Source of the DNA: Acinetobacter bohemicus ANC 3994
GTDB taxonomy: Bacteria; Pseudomonadota; Gammaproteobacteria; Pseudomonadales; Moraxellaceae
Assembly (NCBI RefSeq): GCF_000367925.1
Contig: NZ_KB849164.1
Location: forward strand, 282,781-346,780
Direction of reading: 5' to 3'
Length of the DNA stretch: 64,000 bases
In this document: positions 16,991 through 25,001 of the stretch, in pieces
Numbering within the stretch: position 1 is the first letter of the stretch
How the letters are laid out: every line of letters starts with the position of its first letter
Notes under the pieces: generated by a model
Told to the model about the DNA's origin: nothing
What the model saw: only the letters and a program-made list of their open reading frames with translations
The model's database searches: none
Made by a program: the position numbers and the translations under genes

Positions 16991-18004
16991 TTAGAAGTGA
17001 AACATGCCTAAACCTGATTTAATTTCATCGAGTGTCTGTTGGGTAATATCGCGACATTTATCTGTGCCAGTTTTTAAAATATCCATGATGTAATCAGGAT
17101 CTTTAGCCAGCTCGAGACGACGTTCACGAATCGGGGTAATGAGTTCTTTTAGTACGCCTTCAAGACGTTTCTTCACAGTGCCGTCACCTAAACCACCACG
17201 ACGATAATGTGCTTTTAGCTCTTCAACTTCTTCTTTATTTGTGTCAAAAGCATCTAGATAAGTAAATACAATATTGCCTTCAACTTGACCCGGATCTTCA
17301 ATTCTTAAATGATTTGGATCGGTATACATGGCATTGACTGCTTTTTTAATGTCTTTGTCAGATGCATCTAGCACAATGGTATTGCCTAATGATTTAGACA
17401 TTTTTGCTTTGCCATCAAAACCGGGTAAACGACTCATGTTTGAAAGCAGAGCTTTACATTCTGGTAGCACATCATGAGCAATTTGACGATTTAAACGACG
17501 TATAATTTCATTGGTCTGTTCAATCATTGGAATTTGGTCATCACCAACCGGAACGACTGATGCTTTAAATGCAGTAATATCAGCTGCTTGTGCAACTGGA
17601 TAGCATAAGAAGCCAGCCGGAATATCGCGTTCAAAACCACGGAGTTGAATCTCTGCTTTAATGGTTGGGTTACGTTCTAAACGCGACACCGTCACAAAGT
17701 TGAGGTACAACATGGTCAATTCATTTAATGCAGGCAAGCATGATTGAACGCAAATGGTTGTTTTGGTTGGATCAATACCGACGGCAAGATAATCTGTTGC
17801 CACTTCAATAATATTGCGGCGTACTTTTTCAAAGTTATCTGCGTTATCTGTTAAGGCTTGAGCATCAGCAAGGAGGAGATGTTGATGGTGAGAATCTTGT
17901 AACCCTACACGCGAACGTAAAGAACCTACAAAATGACCTAAATGAAGTTGTCCCGTTGGGCGGTCGCCAGTCAAAATAACAGGACGATTGTCTTGATTAC
18001 TCAT
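16991..18004 (-). CDS. trpS: Tryptophanyl-tRNA synthetase
   Basis: A 337-residue class I tryptophanyl-tRNA synthetase. The ATP-binding signatures are visible: TGDRPTGQLHLGHFVGS (HIGH-like, at 12-28) and KMSKS later in the Rossmann fold. It attaches tryptophan to its tRNA in the cytoplasm. It is monocistronic on the minus strand, with a terminator directly after it and a divergent DUF808 gene upstream. Confidence 0.96.
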   Translation of the reverse strand: MSNQDNRPVILTGDRPTGQLHLGHFVGSLRSRVGLQDSHHQHLLLADAQALTDNADNFEKVRRNIIEVATDYLAVGIDPTKTTICVQSCLPALNELTMLYLNFVTVSRLERNPTIKAEIQLRGFERDIPAGFLCYPVAQAADITAFKASVVPVGDDQIPMIEQTNEIIRRLNRQIAHDVLPECKALLSNMSRLPGFDGKAKMSKSLGNTIVLDASDKDIKKAVNAMYTDPNHLRIEDPGQVEGNIVFTYLDAFDTNKEEVEELKAHYRRGGLGDGTVKKRLEGVLKELITPIRERRLELAKDPDYIMDILKTGTDKCRDITQQTLDEIKSGLGMFHF

Positions 18005-18199
18005 TATCTCTTTATTCCAAAGTTGTTAACACAACATGTATCTGCTGATGAATTGCCATATTGTACGGCATAATGTTTTTTAATGTCAGACACTATAAAA
18101 ACAGAAGCTTGAAAAAATAAAAAGAATTTAATGAAGTTGATACAGTTTTCTTATATTTATATTTAAAATACCCTCTAGACCCCCTTAAGGATAAAAAGA

Positions 18200-19126
18200 A
18201 TGGCGAGTAGCTTATTAATATTATTAGACGATATTGCCACCGTATTAGATGACGTTGCTGTAATGAGTAAAATGGCGGCAAAAAAAACGGCTGGGGTATT
18301 GGGGGATGATTTAGCGCTGAATGCACAACAAGTCAGTGGTGTCCGTTCTGAACGTGAATTACCTGTAGTTTGGAGTGTTGCAAAAGGTTCATTCATTAAT
18401 AAGTTAATTCTTGTACCTTTAGCCTTGCTGATTAGTGTCGTTGCACCGTGGCTCATTAATCCTTTATTGATGATTGGTGGTTTATTTTTGTGTTATGAAG
18501 GCGTAGAAAAAGTTCTGCATAGCTTGCATCATAAAAAAGCCCAAACTCAAGAAGCTGCACAAGCAGAACTGATCGAAATAGAAACAGATTTAGTCACTTT
18601 TGAAAAAGATAAAGTTAAAGGGGCTGTTCGTACCGACTTTATTTTATCTGCTGAAATTGTGGTGATTTCATTGGGTACGGTTGCCACAGCTGCATTTGGT
18701 ACTAAAGTTCTCGTACTTTCAGTGATTGCGATTTTAATGACTGTGGGTGTTTATGGTTTTGTTGCCATGATTGTGAAAATTGATGATTTAGGCTTATATT
18801 TAACCGAACAGGCATCTAGCCTTAAGCAAAGTATTGGCCGCGGATTGTTAGCATTTGCACCAAAATTAATGAAAACCCTGACCTTTGTGGGAACCATTGC
18901 GATGTTCTTGGTCGGTGGCGGGATTATTAATCATGCTGTGCCTTTGATTCATCATTGGAGCGAAGATTCAGTCGATTATATGGAGCATATTCCTACGGTT
19001 GGCAATATTATTGGTGCAGTTACACCCACCTTAATTAGTTTTGTTATTGGTTTTGTTGCGGGATTATTGGTTCTCGTAATGGTGAATTTCATTAAAAAGT
19101 TTTGGCCTAAATCTAAACAAACATGA
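18200..19126 (+). CDS. DUF808 (YedI) family inner membrane protein
   Basis: A 308-residue polytopic membrane protein matching the DUF808/YedI family by its N-terminus (SLLILLDDIATVLDDVAVMSKMAAKKTAGVLGDDLALNAQ is a family hallmark, residues 4-43) and by four to six hydrophobic helices between residues 75 and 300. The family's biochemical role is not established. The ATG at 18200 follows AAGGATAAAAAG. The metallopeptidase gene starts 50 bases downstream on the same strand, so the two may be co-transcribed. Confidence 0.85.
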   Translation: MASSLLILLDDIATVLDDVAVMSKMAAKKTAGVLGDDLALNAQQVSGVRSERELPVVWSVAKGSFINKLILVPLALLISVVAPWLINPLLMIGGLFLCYEGVEKVLHSLHHKKAQTQEAAQAELIEIETDLVTFEKDKVKGAVRTDFILSAEIVVISLGTVATAAFGTKVLVLSVIAILMTVGVYGFVAMIVKIDDLGLYLTEQASSLKQSIGRGLLAFAPKLMKTLTFVGTIAMFLVGGGIINHAVPLIHHWSEDSVDYMEHIPTVGNIIGAVTPTLISFVIGFVAGLLVLVMVNFIKKFWPKSKQT

Positions 19127-19176
19127 GCATAAATGCGCGGTAAAATCAGATAAATACAAGCTAAAGGAATATCACT

Positions 19177-20082
19177 ATGCGCTGGAAAGGACGTCGTGTA
19201 AGTAGCAATGTTGAAGACCGCCGTGGTGGTGGCGGTGTTAAGGCGGGTGGTATTAGTATTTTAGGTCTTGTGGTTGCCTTTGTGGCATGGAAGTTTTTTG
19301 GTGTTGACCCGCAACAAGCCTATCAAGCCACGAAGCAAGTTACATCACAAGCACAACCCGCTGAAACCAAAGGTTTGGATCATCCAACTCCAGAACAGCA
19401 AGAAGCCATGGATTTTATCGGGACAGTTTTAGCGGATACCGAAGATACGTGGACGCAAGTCTTTCAACAGCAATTAAATAGTCAGTATGTTGCCCCTAAA
19501 TTGGTGATGTTTAGTGGTGTGGTGAATTCAGGCTGTGGTACAGCGCAATCTGCAATGGGGCCATTTTATTGTCCTGCCGATCGTAAAGTTTATATTGATA
19601 CGACTTTCTTTAAAGACATGCGTCAGCAAATGGGTATTTCAGGTGAGCAAAATTCGACCGAGTTATCTCGCCAAGATCAAGCGGGAGATTTTGCCCAAGC
19701 TTATGTGGTTGCGCATGAAGTCGGACACCATTTACAAACGCTGTTAGGTATTTCTGATCAAGTACAAAAAGCACGTGCCCAATCCAGTGAAGTACAGGGC
19801 AATCAACTTTCTGTGCGTCAGGAATTGCAAGCAGACTGCTTTGCAGGAATTTGGGCACATCATAATCAACAACGCACCCAATTTTTAGAGCAAGGGGATA
19901 TTGAAGAGGCGATGGATGCAGCGCATAAAATTGGTGATGATTACTTGCAAAAACGCGCTACAGGGCAGGTTGTGCCTGATAGTTTTACTCATGGTAGTAG
20001 TGAGCAACGCATGAAATGGTTTCAAACAGGTTTGAAATCAGGAAAGATCAACGATTGTGATACTTTTAATCAAACGATTTAA
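19177..20082 (+). CDS. YpfJ-type neutral zinc metallopeptidase
   Basis: A 301-residue protein of the YpfJ/putative neutral zinc metallopeptidase family. It begins with the family signature MRWKGRR..SSNVEDRRG, has one membrane anchor (about residues 24-42), and carries the zincin motif HEVGHH (His180, Glu181, His184) in a periplasmic domain. It presumably cleaves proteins in the periplasm, but substrates are unknown. The RBS AAAGGA precedes the start. A terminator follows. Confidence 0.88.
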   Translation: MRWKGRRVSSNVEDRRGGGGVKAGGISILGLVVAFVAWKFFGVDPQQAYQATKQVTSQAQPAETKGLDHPTPEQQEAMDFIGTVLADTEDTWTQVFQQQLNSQYVAPKLVMFSGVVNSGCGTAQSAMGPFYCPADRKVYIDTTFFKDMRQQMGISGEQNSTELSRQDQAGDFAQAYVVAHEVGHHLQTLLGISDQVQKARAQSSEVQGNQLSVRQELQADCFAGIWAHHNQQRTQFLEQGDIEEAMDAAHKIGDDYLQKRATGQVVPDSFTHGSSEQRMKWFQTGLKSGKINDCDTFNQTI

Positions 20083-20088
20083 GAAAAT

Positions 20089-20119
20089 AAAAGAGGGTTT
20101 AAAACCCTCTTTTTATTTT
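20089..20119. terminator. Bidirectional terminator
   Basis: AAAAGAGGGTTT/AAACCCTCTTTTT hairpin between convergent genes, A-rich on one side and T-rich on the other. Confidence 0.85.
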
Positions 20120-20125
20120 AAATTT

Positions 20126-20695
20126 TCAGCGACTTAAAAACTGTTTAAAGTTGCGAATAATCCTAATCGAGACATAAAGTGCAGCCAAGGCAAAGAGGCT
20201 GATACTAAAAACAATATATTTTAAACTTGAAATATCGGCTTGATAAAATTGCTGAATTTGTTGTTTAGAATAGGACCATTGTTGCTGCTTTTGCGTCAGA
20301 CTATCTTGGTAATTAACGTGTTCAATATAATGCTGCTGACCAATTTTGATTAAGTTAATCTGCTTGATTTGGCGAGTATGTGACTGGTTATAGGCATCTG
20401 TACAAATATCTTTTAAATAATGTTCGCAGTTTACTTTCGCAACATAGCCATTATGCGCAAGCAAAATATAAATTGCTTGATCGGGCCGTTTATTATTCGA
20501 AACTAAAACCAGCTGTTCTTGAGGGGTCGATTTGAGTGAAATGTGTTGTGCTTGCTGGAAAGTTTGATCTGCATTTAAAATTTCTTTGCTTTTTGAGTAG
20601 ATACTGAAAAATAAAGCGATTGTAATGAGAAAAATCACAACTGCAAAAAAAAGTCGAAATAGCGTTTTAACTGTTTGATGCATGAATAAATTCAA
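20126..20695 (-). CDS. Hypothetical bitopic membrane protein
   Basis: A 189-residue protein I do not recognise. It has an N-terminal membrane segment (about 11-32, LFRLFFAVVIFLITIALFF), a roughly 120-residue hydrophilic, probably periplasmic, part with two cysteines (VNCEHYL and DICTDAY) that could form a disulfide, and a second membrane segment (about 157-176) followed by a basic tail. It stands alone, convergent with the metallopeptidase gene. The Met five residues in is an alternative start. Confidence 0.6.
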   Translation of the reverse strand: MNLFMHQTVKTLFRLFFAVVIFLITIALFFSIYSKSKEILNADQTFQQAQHISLKSTPQEQLVLVSNNKRPDQAIYILLAHNGYVAKVNCEHYLKDICTDAYNQSHTRQIKQINLIKIGQQHYIEHVNYQDSLTQKQQQWSYSKQQIQQFYQADISSLKYIVFSISLFALAALYVSIRIIRNFKQFLSR

Positions 20696-20966
20696 CTTAA
20701 TGTAGAGCTGGAAGAAAGCGTTGATACATTTAACACTTCGATATTGAGCTATGTTAATTCATTACTGAAAAGATGTAAAAAACTTAACGATAGCTAAAAA
20801 TAATTTAGCAGCTTAAAACTGATTGTTGGCTATAATTTTTTTTAAAAAGCCTTTTGCATGAATTGTACTCTGATTGTTTTTATATTGAATGTTGTTCTAG
20901 ACTAGAAGCATTGGTAAGTAAAATCAGTTGCTCTCAAGGTCGAATGAGATGATTTAAGGACAAGAT

Positions 20967-21305
20967 ATGCCGCAATATTGCAGTACTTCCAGTGATGAAT
21001 TAGCACGTCAAATATTACAAGTAGTTGCCTTAATTCCTTATGGAAAAGTGGCGTCCTACGGGCAAATTGCAAAGCTCGCGGGCTTGCCTAAACATGCACG
21101 TTTAGTTGGTTATGTTTTAAAACATTTGGATCAAGCGACCGAAATTCCTTGGCATAGAGTGATTAATTCACAAGGAAAAATTAGCCTAAGTAAATTGGAT
21201 CATTGTGGGGATAATATTCAACGCTTAAAATTATTAGAAGAGGGCGTAATGGTCATTGCAGATAAGATTAATTTAAAACAATATCAATGGATGAATGAGT
21301 TATAA
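20967..21305 (+). CDS. Alkyltransferase-like (ATL) DNA-binding protein
   Basis: A 112-residue protein homologous to the C-terminal DNA-binding domain of O6-methylguanine-DNA methyltransferase. Where methyltransferases have PCHRV, this protein reads PWHRVI, with Trp62 in place of the reactive cysteine. That substitution defines ATL proteins, which bind O6-alkylguanine without repairing it and hand the lesion to nucleotide excision repair. The helix-turn-helix region (YGKVASYGQIAKLAGLP) and the arginine-finger segment HARLVGYVL are intact. It is monocistronic. Confidence 0.88.
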   Translation: MPQYCSTSSDELARQILQVVALIPYGKVASYGQIAKLAGLPKHARLVGYVLKHLDQATEIPWHRVINSQGKISLSKLDHCGDNIQRLKLLEEGVMVIADKINLKQYQWMNEL

Positions 21306-21334
21306 AATAACGATTGAATTGGATAAAGTTAGAG

Positions 21335-21366
21335 ATTTTCCCATCTTTAGAAAAAAGATGGGAAAG
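21335..21366. terminator. Hairpin between convergent ATL and uspA-like genes
   Basis: TTTCCCATCTTT/AAAGATGGGAAA perfect stem with a short loop. Neither side has a long T run, so terminator activity is only likely, not certain. Confidence 0.5.
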
Positions 21367-21375
21367 GGAAAAGCA

Positions 21376-21819
21376 TTATGGTTGACGAACAATCAGGACA
21401 GGAATATGAGATTCGCCTAGTAAGCTCTGTGCGACGCTGCCAAGGAATAGCTTTTTAAAACCTGTACGACCATGTGAACCAATGATAATCAGGTCAGCAT
21501 GCAGTTCTTCCGCCGCTCGAATGATTTCACGATGAATCACTTGTCCTTCAAGCAGTTTGGTTTCTACTTCAATGCCTTGTTCATTAAATTTTGCTTTAGC
21601 GGCAGCAAGTGATTCTTCAATTGATGTACGAGCGCGTTCTATTAAATCATTTGTTTGACTCGCAGAAATATATTCTGCTGCAATATATGGGTCGAGTACT
21701 AAAGCCTGAACCACTGTAATTTTACTGCCAAATGCTTTAGCAAATTCAACTGCTTTTTCAACGGCTGCATGTGATGTTTCTGAACCGTCAACTGGCACTA
21801 AAATATTATGATAAGCCAT
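21376..21819 (-). CDS. Universal stress protein, UspA family
   Basis: A 147-residue single-domain Usp protein. The ATP-binding pattern G-2x-G-9x-G-S/T is present near the C-terminus in GSHGRTGFKKLFLGSVAQSLL (counted from the GSHG glycine), so it belongs to the ATP-binding class. N-terminus ILVPVDGSETS is typical. Such proteins accumulate in stress and stationary phase; the specific role here is not evident. Start ATG at 21819 follows AAGGAGAAATTC, a strong ribosome-binding site. Confidence 0.92.
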   Translation of the reverse strand: MAYHNILVPVDGSETSHAAVEKAVEFAKAFGSKITVVQALVLDPYIAAEYISASQTNDLIERARTSIEESLAAAKAKFNEQGIEVETKLLEGQVIHREIIRAAEELHADLIIIGSHGRTGFKKLFLGSVAQSLLGESHIPVLIVRQP

Positions 21820-22132
21820 GTGAATTTCTCCTTATAATCGTTACTAAAACAGATGCGTTATAGAACTGTAAATTGTTGTTTGTTAAAGCAGCTTACATTT
21901 TGATACTAACTACATTTTTTCTAAAATAAAACCTAGTAATTTCATGGGGATAATTAACCGCCCTAAAGTGTTATTTCTAATTTAATCTAACATGTATTGC
22001 TTTGAAATATTAAGGCTTTAAAACTAAAGTCTGATGAAATTGTAAGCAGATTTTTTATTTGAAAGTATATGAAATATGCCTTTGGAAAATGTCATATCAT
22101 AAGTGTAGTAACTTACTAATAATGAAATAGAA
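21820..22132. other. Non-coding gap before the accessory patch
   Basis: About 310 AT-rich bases with no gene. It contains the uspA-like promoter side and the junction with the degraded KAP NTPase. No direct repeats or tRNA were seen that would mark an insertion site. Confidence 0.4.
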
Positions 22133-22408
22133 ATGACTGAACAAAATCAATTAAATTGGCAACGGGATAATTTTGAAAGTATTGAAGAAGCTTAGCAGGG
22201 TGATCTTTGGGATCGTATAAGCGCTTAGGTATTCAACTTACAAACTATGTGGATCGTTTGCAGTGCGGTGCTGTATTGGCTTTGGATGCACGTTGGGGTG
22301 AAGGGAAAACGTGGTTTGTTCGGCATTGGCAAAAGTATCATTAAAACTTCTATTTAGAGTTGAATGAATTAGTTAGTTTTAAGGGGCTAGAAAATAAATT
22401 AGATTGAG
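22133..22408 (+). pseudogene. Degraded KAP-type P-loop NTPase
   Basis: An ATG at 22133 starts MTEQNQLNWQRDNFESIEEA and then hits a TAG. After a further stop and a frameshift near 22223, another frame reads LTNYVDRLQCGAVLALDARW followed by GEGKTWFVRHWQKYH. WGEGKT with the preceding hydrophobic strand is a Walker A motif, and the layout resembles the start of KAP family NTPases, which are membrane-associated or defence-linked ATPases in bacteria. The frame then stops again and continues NFYLELNELVSFKGLENKLD before another stop at about 22406. Only the first tenth of a normal KAP protein remains. The family call is by motif and context. Confidence 0.6.
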
Positions 22409-22416
22409 ATGGTTTT

Positions 22417-23304
22417 ATGTTGGAAACACGTGAAAGATTAATAAATGATTGGAAAAATTTTGGCATTAATGTGTTTGAAGAATCAATATGGAGTTCTTCA
22501 GTCCAGTCAGATTGTTTGCCTAAAGTCAGAGAATTTTTGTCATCAAATGGTTTTAAATATGTAGATATTAGTATTGTAAGGCCTCCTGATAATAGTTCTG
22601 AAAGAATGAAATTTAGAACTCATTATGATGAAAATAATCAATGTTTTAGCACAAATTATGGCATTTCTATTCCTGCTCTAAGTAATAACCTCAAATTGAC
22701 TGTTGGTTTAGAGCAAGCAATTGAAAATCAAGAATGCCAAGATAAAACACTTCGGATTATTAATACTCTTAGATTAATATTTGGTGTGCCAGTTGCACGT
22801 GAATTAATGTTGGTTACACATTTTAATAGTGAAAATTTTGAAAATGCTGGAGTAAGTTCTGAATTAGGATATGCATCGCCTTTTGATATTCAAAGTTTAA
22901 ACTTTTATGATGAAATTGAATTTTCAAAATTAAGAAATGTGCCAATTGATGCCTTAATATTATTGGATAAAGCTTTCCAACAAAAATTTCCGAAGGAACG
23001 TTTTGTATTGATGTGGGTCTCATTTGAAGCAATTATTAATTCTATTTATGTGTCGGACAGCAATGGTGGTAAAAGGGTTAAATATTTTAAGGAAGAATTA
23101 AAATCTAACATAGTAAATGATGAGGTTTATCGTTTGTTTAAACTAAGATGCACTGTTTTTAAAGAAAGTAAATTTGAACATAAGCAATTTGATGAAGAAA
23201 ATTGGTCATTATATGCAGCGCTACAATTAGCGATTATGGAAGATTGCCCTCAAAGAGCTGCATTTTTAAGGGGTTATGAGAAAACAATTATTGAAAGATC
23301 ATAG
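22417..23304 (+). CDS. Protein of unknown function (accessory)
   Basis: A 295-residue soluble protein that I cannot place in a family. It lacks a signal peptide and membrane segments. The C-terminal half (about 170-290) is alpha-helical with a stretch LILLDKAFQQKFPKERFVLM and FEAIINSIY, a pattern seen in HEPN-like or ApeA-like C-terminal helical domains, but I cannot identify the HEPN RxxxxH motif with certainty. It begins just after the last fragment of the broken KAP NTPase, so it may have been the partner gene of that ATPase. Its AT content is higher than that of the neighbouring core genes. Confidence 0.55.
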   Translation: MLETRERLINDWKNFGINVFEESIWSSSVQSDCLPKVREFLSSNGFKYVDISIVRPPDNSSERMKFRTHYDENNQCFSTNYGISIPALSNNLKLTVGLEQAIENQECQDKTLRIINTLRLIFGVPVARELMLVTHFNSENFENAGVSSELGYASPFDIQSLNFYDEIEFSKLRNVPIDALILLDKAFQQKFPKERFVLMWVSFEAIINSIYVSDSNGGKRVKYFKEELKSNIVNDEVYRLFKLRCTVFKESKFEHKQFDEENWSLYAALQLAIMEDCPQRAAFLRGYEKTIIERS

Positions 23305-23922
23305 ATTTTCAAAATATTGAATTAATTTTCCCACATCCTCCGTCTGTAACTGTTCCCGCATTTTTAAAAACTGCTTTTCATCTAAGTCATACAGCTTAAG
23401 TGAAAGCAGTTTTTCTATATCTTCCTCAGGAAAGCGGTATTTAATGATTTTTGCGGGTACGTCACCCACTACGGCATAAGGGGGCACATCTTTAGTCACC
23501 ACAGCACCTGTCGCAACCACAGCACCTTCGCCCAGTGTTACCCCTTGCATAATCATCGCTCGGCTACCAATCCAGCAACCATCAGCAATAATCGTATCGC
23601 CAGCAGGGACAAAACTACGTGTATCGAATGGAAAGGCTGAAATCCAGTCGGTACGATGCAATTGGTTACCGCCCATCATAATCACGCATTCAGCGCCAAA
23701 ACAGACAAAGTTGCCGATATGTAGCTGATCTATTGGTTTTTCAACGGTAGTAGGTTTGTCATGCAGATAACGCACTACACAGCGTTCAAAACCTTGATCC
23801 CAGTAAGCACTGTAATAGCTGTAATTCCCTTTAATATGAATATTGGGATTCTTTACGGTTTTTGAAATAAATTCGAATTCACACCAATGTTTTACAGGGG
23901 AATTAATCAGTTGCTCAGACAT
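23299..23922 (-). CDS. CatB-like xenobiotic acyltransferase (XAT family)
   Basis: A 207-residue left-handed beta-helix acyltransferase. The hexapeptide-repeat region runs from about 67 to 170 (for example DGCWIGSRAMIMQGVTLGEGAVVATGAVVTKD split over coils), with the loop GGNQLHRTDWIS containing His89, the likely catalytic base, and the AFPFD segment seen in CatB/Vat enzymes. Members acetylate hydroxyl groups of chloramphenicol, streptogramins or other acceptors, but many chromosomal members have no known substrate. The ATG at 23922 gives the normal family length; the upstream extension has no conserved residues. It overlaps the end of the convergent unknown gene by 6 bases. Confidence 0.82.
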   Translation of the reverse strand: MSEQLINSPVKHWCEFEFISKTVKNPNIHIKGNYSYYSAYWDQGFERCVVRYLHDKPTTVEKPIDQLHIGNFVCFGAECVIMMGGNQLHRTDWISAFPFDTRSFVPAGDTIIADGCWIGSRAMIMQGVTLGEGAVVATGAVVTKDVPPYAVVGDVPAKIIKYRFPEEDIEKLLSLKLYDLDEKQFLKMREQLQTEDVGKLIQYFENL

Positions 23923-24039
23923 GGGAATACAGCATTGGGAGGTGAGAGAATTATAACAAATAAAAGTCTTTCTTTGAAAAAGCGGGGGATATTCCATCGC
24001 TCTTCTACAGTTTAATTTAAGTAAGCTTTGGATACACGA

Positions 24040-24146
24040 GTGTGGCAGGGATGCCACACGTTACCCATCATAAGAAGGACGTTATGTATGGGTAATAAAG
24101 GCTTTTGCTTACTTTTGGCCTGTCAAAAGTAAGATGTTGCCTACGC
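24040..24146 (+). repeat. Dispersed intergenic repeat, copy 2
   Basis: The 23923-24429 gap contains no gene. A palindrome GTGTGGCA-GGGA-TGCCACAC (24040-24059) is followed by a hairpin with arms TTACCCAT (24061-24068) and ATGGGTAA (24088-24095), then by the block GGCTTTTGCTTACTTTTGGC with an inverted echo CAAAAGTAAG, and ends in TGCCTACGC. The same order of elements is found inverted at 51394-51561. Both copies lie between genes. Confidence 0.7.
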
Positions 24147-24377
24147 GAATATCTTGAGGCTTTATTGAAAAATTGAGGCTGTGGAAGCTTCTATCTTTAA
24201 ATAAAATTTTTTAAAAACAATAAATTGTCATCTAATGGGATATGAACACGTGTAAGACTGTATTACAAAAATTACATCTATCTGATTTTTATATTAAAAG
24301 TAAGGAGGCGGTGATGTTTTTTTATTTTTGGAGTCAGCAGTACTGCTCCATAAGTAAAGGTTTTTTAAAGTCCAAAA

Positions 24378-24402
24378 ACAAAAACCCCCTCAAAAGAGGG
24401 GA
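24378..24402 (-). terminator. Intrinsic terminator after greA
   Basis: On the minus strand, CCCCTCTTTTGAGGGG followed by a T-rich run, 30 to 50 bases beyond the greA stop. Confidence 0.8.
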
Positions 24403-24429
24403 TCTGGAAAGCGATGAATCTTTAAAAAA

Positions 24430-24906
24430 TTAAAGATATTCAACTTTCACAATTTCGTATTCCACTTCACCTTGAGGTGTCGTAATTTTTGCTTCATCGC
24501 CTTCGCTTTTACCTAAAAGACCACGAGCAATCGGTGAGTTCACAGAGATCTTATTGATCTTAAAGTCTGCTTCGTCATCACCTACAATTTTATAGGTTTT
24601 CTTTTCTTCAGTGTCCAGATTTTCAATCGTTACGGTCACACCAAAAACAACACGGCCATTTTGTTCAAGTGATTTAACATCAATTTCTTGAACTGCACCA
24701 AGTTTGCCTTCAATATCTTGAATACGACCTTCACAGAAGCCTTGTTGCTCGCGAGCAGCATGGTATTCTGCATTTTCTTTCAAATCCCCATGTTCACGCG
24801 CTTCAGCAATTGCAGCAATAATGCGTGGACGATCAACCGATTTAAGTTGAAGTAATTCTTTCTCTAAGGCAATTTTGCCTTCAGGTGTCATAGGATAACG
24901 TTTCAT
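24430..24906 (-). CDS. greA: Transcript cleavage factor GreA
   Basis: A 158-residue GreA with an N-terminal antiparallel coiled coil (residues 5-75) and a C-terminal FKBP-like domain. The coiled-coil tip carries the acidic residues in LKENAEYHAAREQQ, needed for RNA cleavage by RNA polymerase. GreA rescues backtracked polymerase. It lies downstream of carB on the same strand, but a strong terminator at 24953-24988 separates them, so greA probably has its own promoter or depends on readthrough. Confidence 0.95.
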   Translation of the reverse strand: MKRYPMTPEGKIALEKELLQLKSVDRPRIIAAIAEAREHGDLKENAEYHAAREQQGFCEGRIQDIEGKLGAVQEIDVKSLEQNGRVVFGVTVTIENLDTEEKKTYKIVGDDEADFKINKISVNSPIARGLLGKSEGDEAKITTPQGEVEYEIVKVEYL

Positions 24907-24952
24907 TGTTGTCCCTCACAGTTGTTATGTATTAAAAAATACAGATTAAAAA

Positions 24953-24988
24953 TAAAAAAATCCCGCCACCGATAAGGTGACGGGACCT
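24953..24988 (-). terminator. Intrinsic terminator between carB and greA
   Basis: Minus-strand stem TCCCGTCACC/GGTGGCGGGA with a TTATC loop and seven Ts. Confidence 0.85.
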
Positions 24989-25001
24989 ATCGGATAATGA
25001 A

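Noticed and set aside
24242..24433. 63-codon frame next to greA
   Set aside because: It crosses the greA terminator and has no recognisable protein features.
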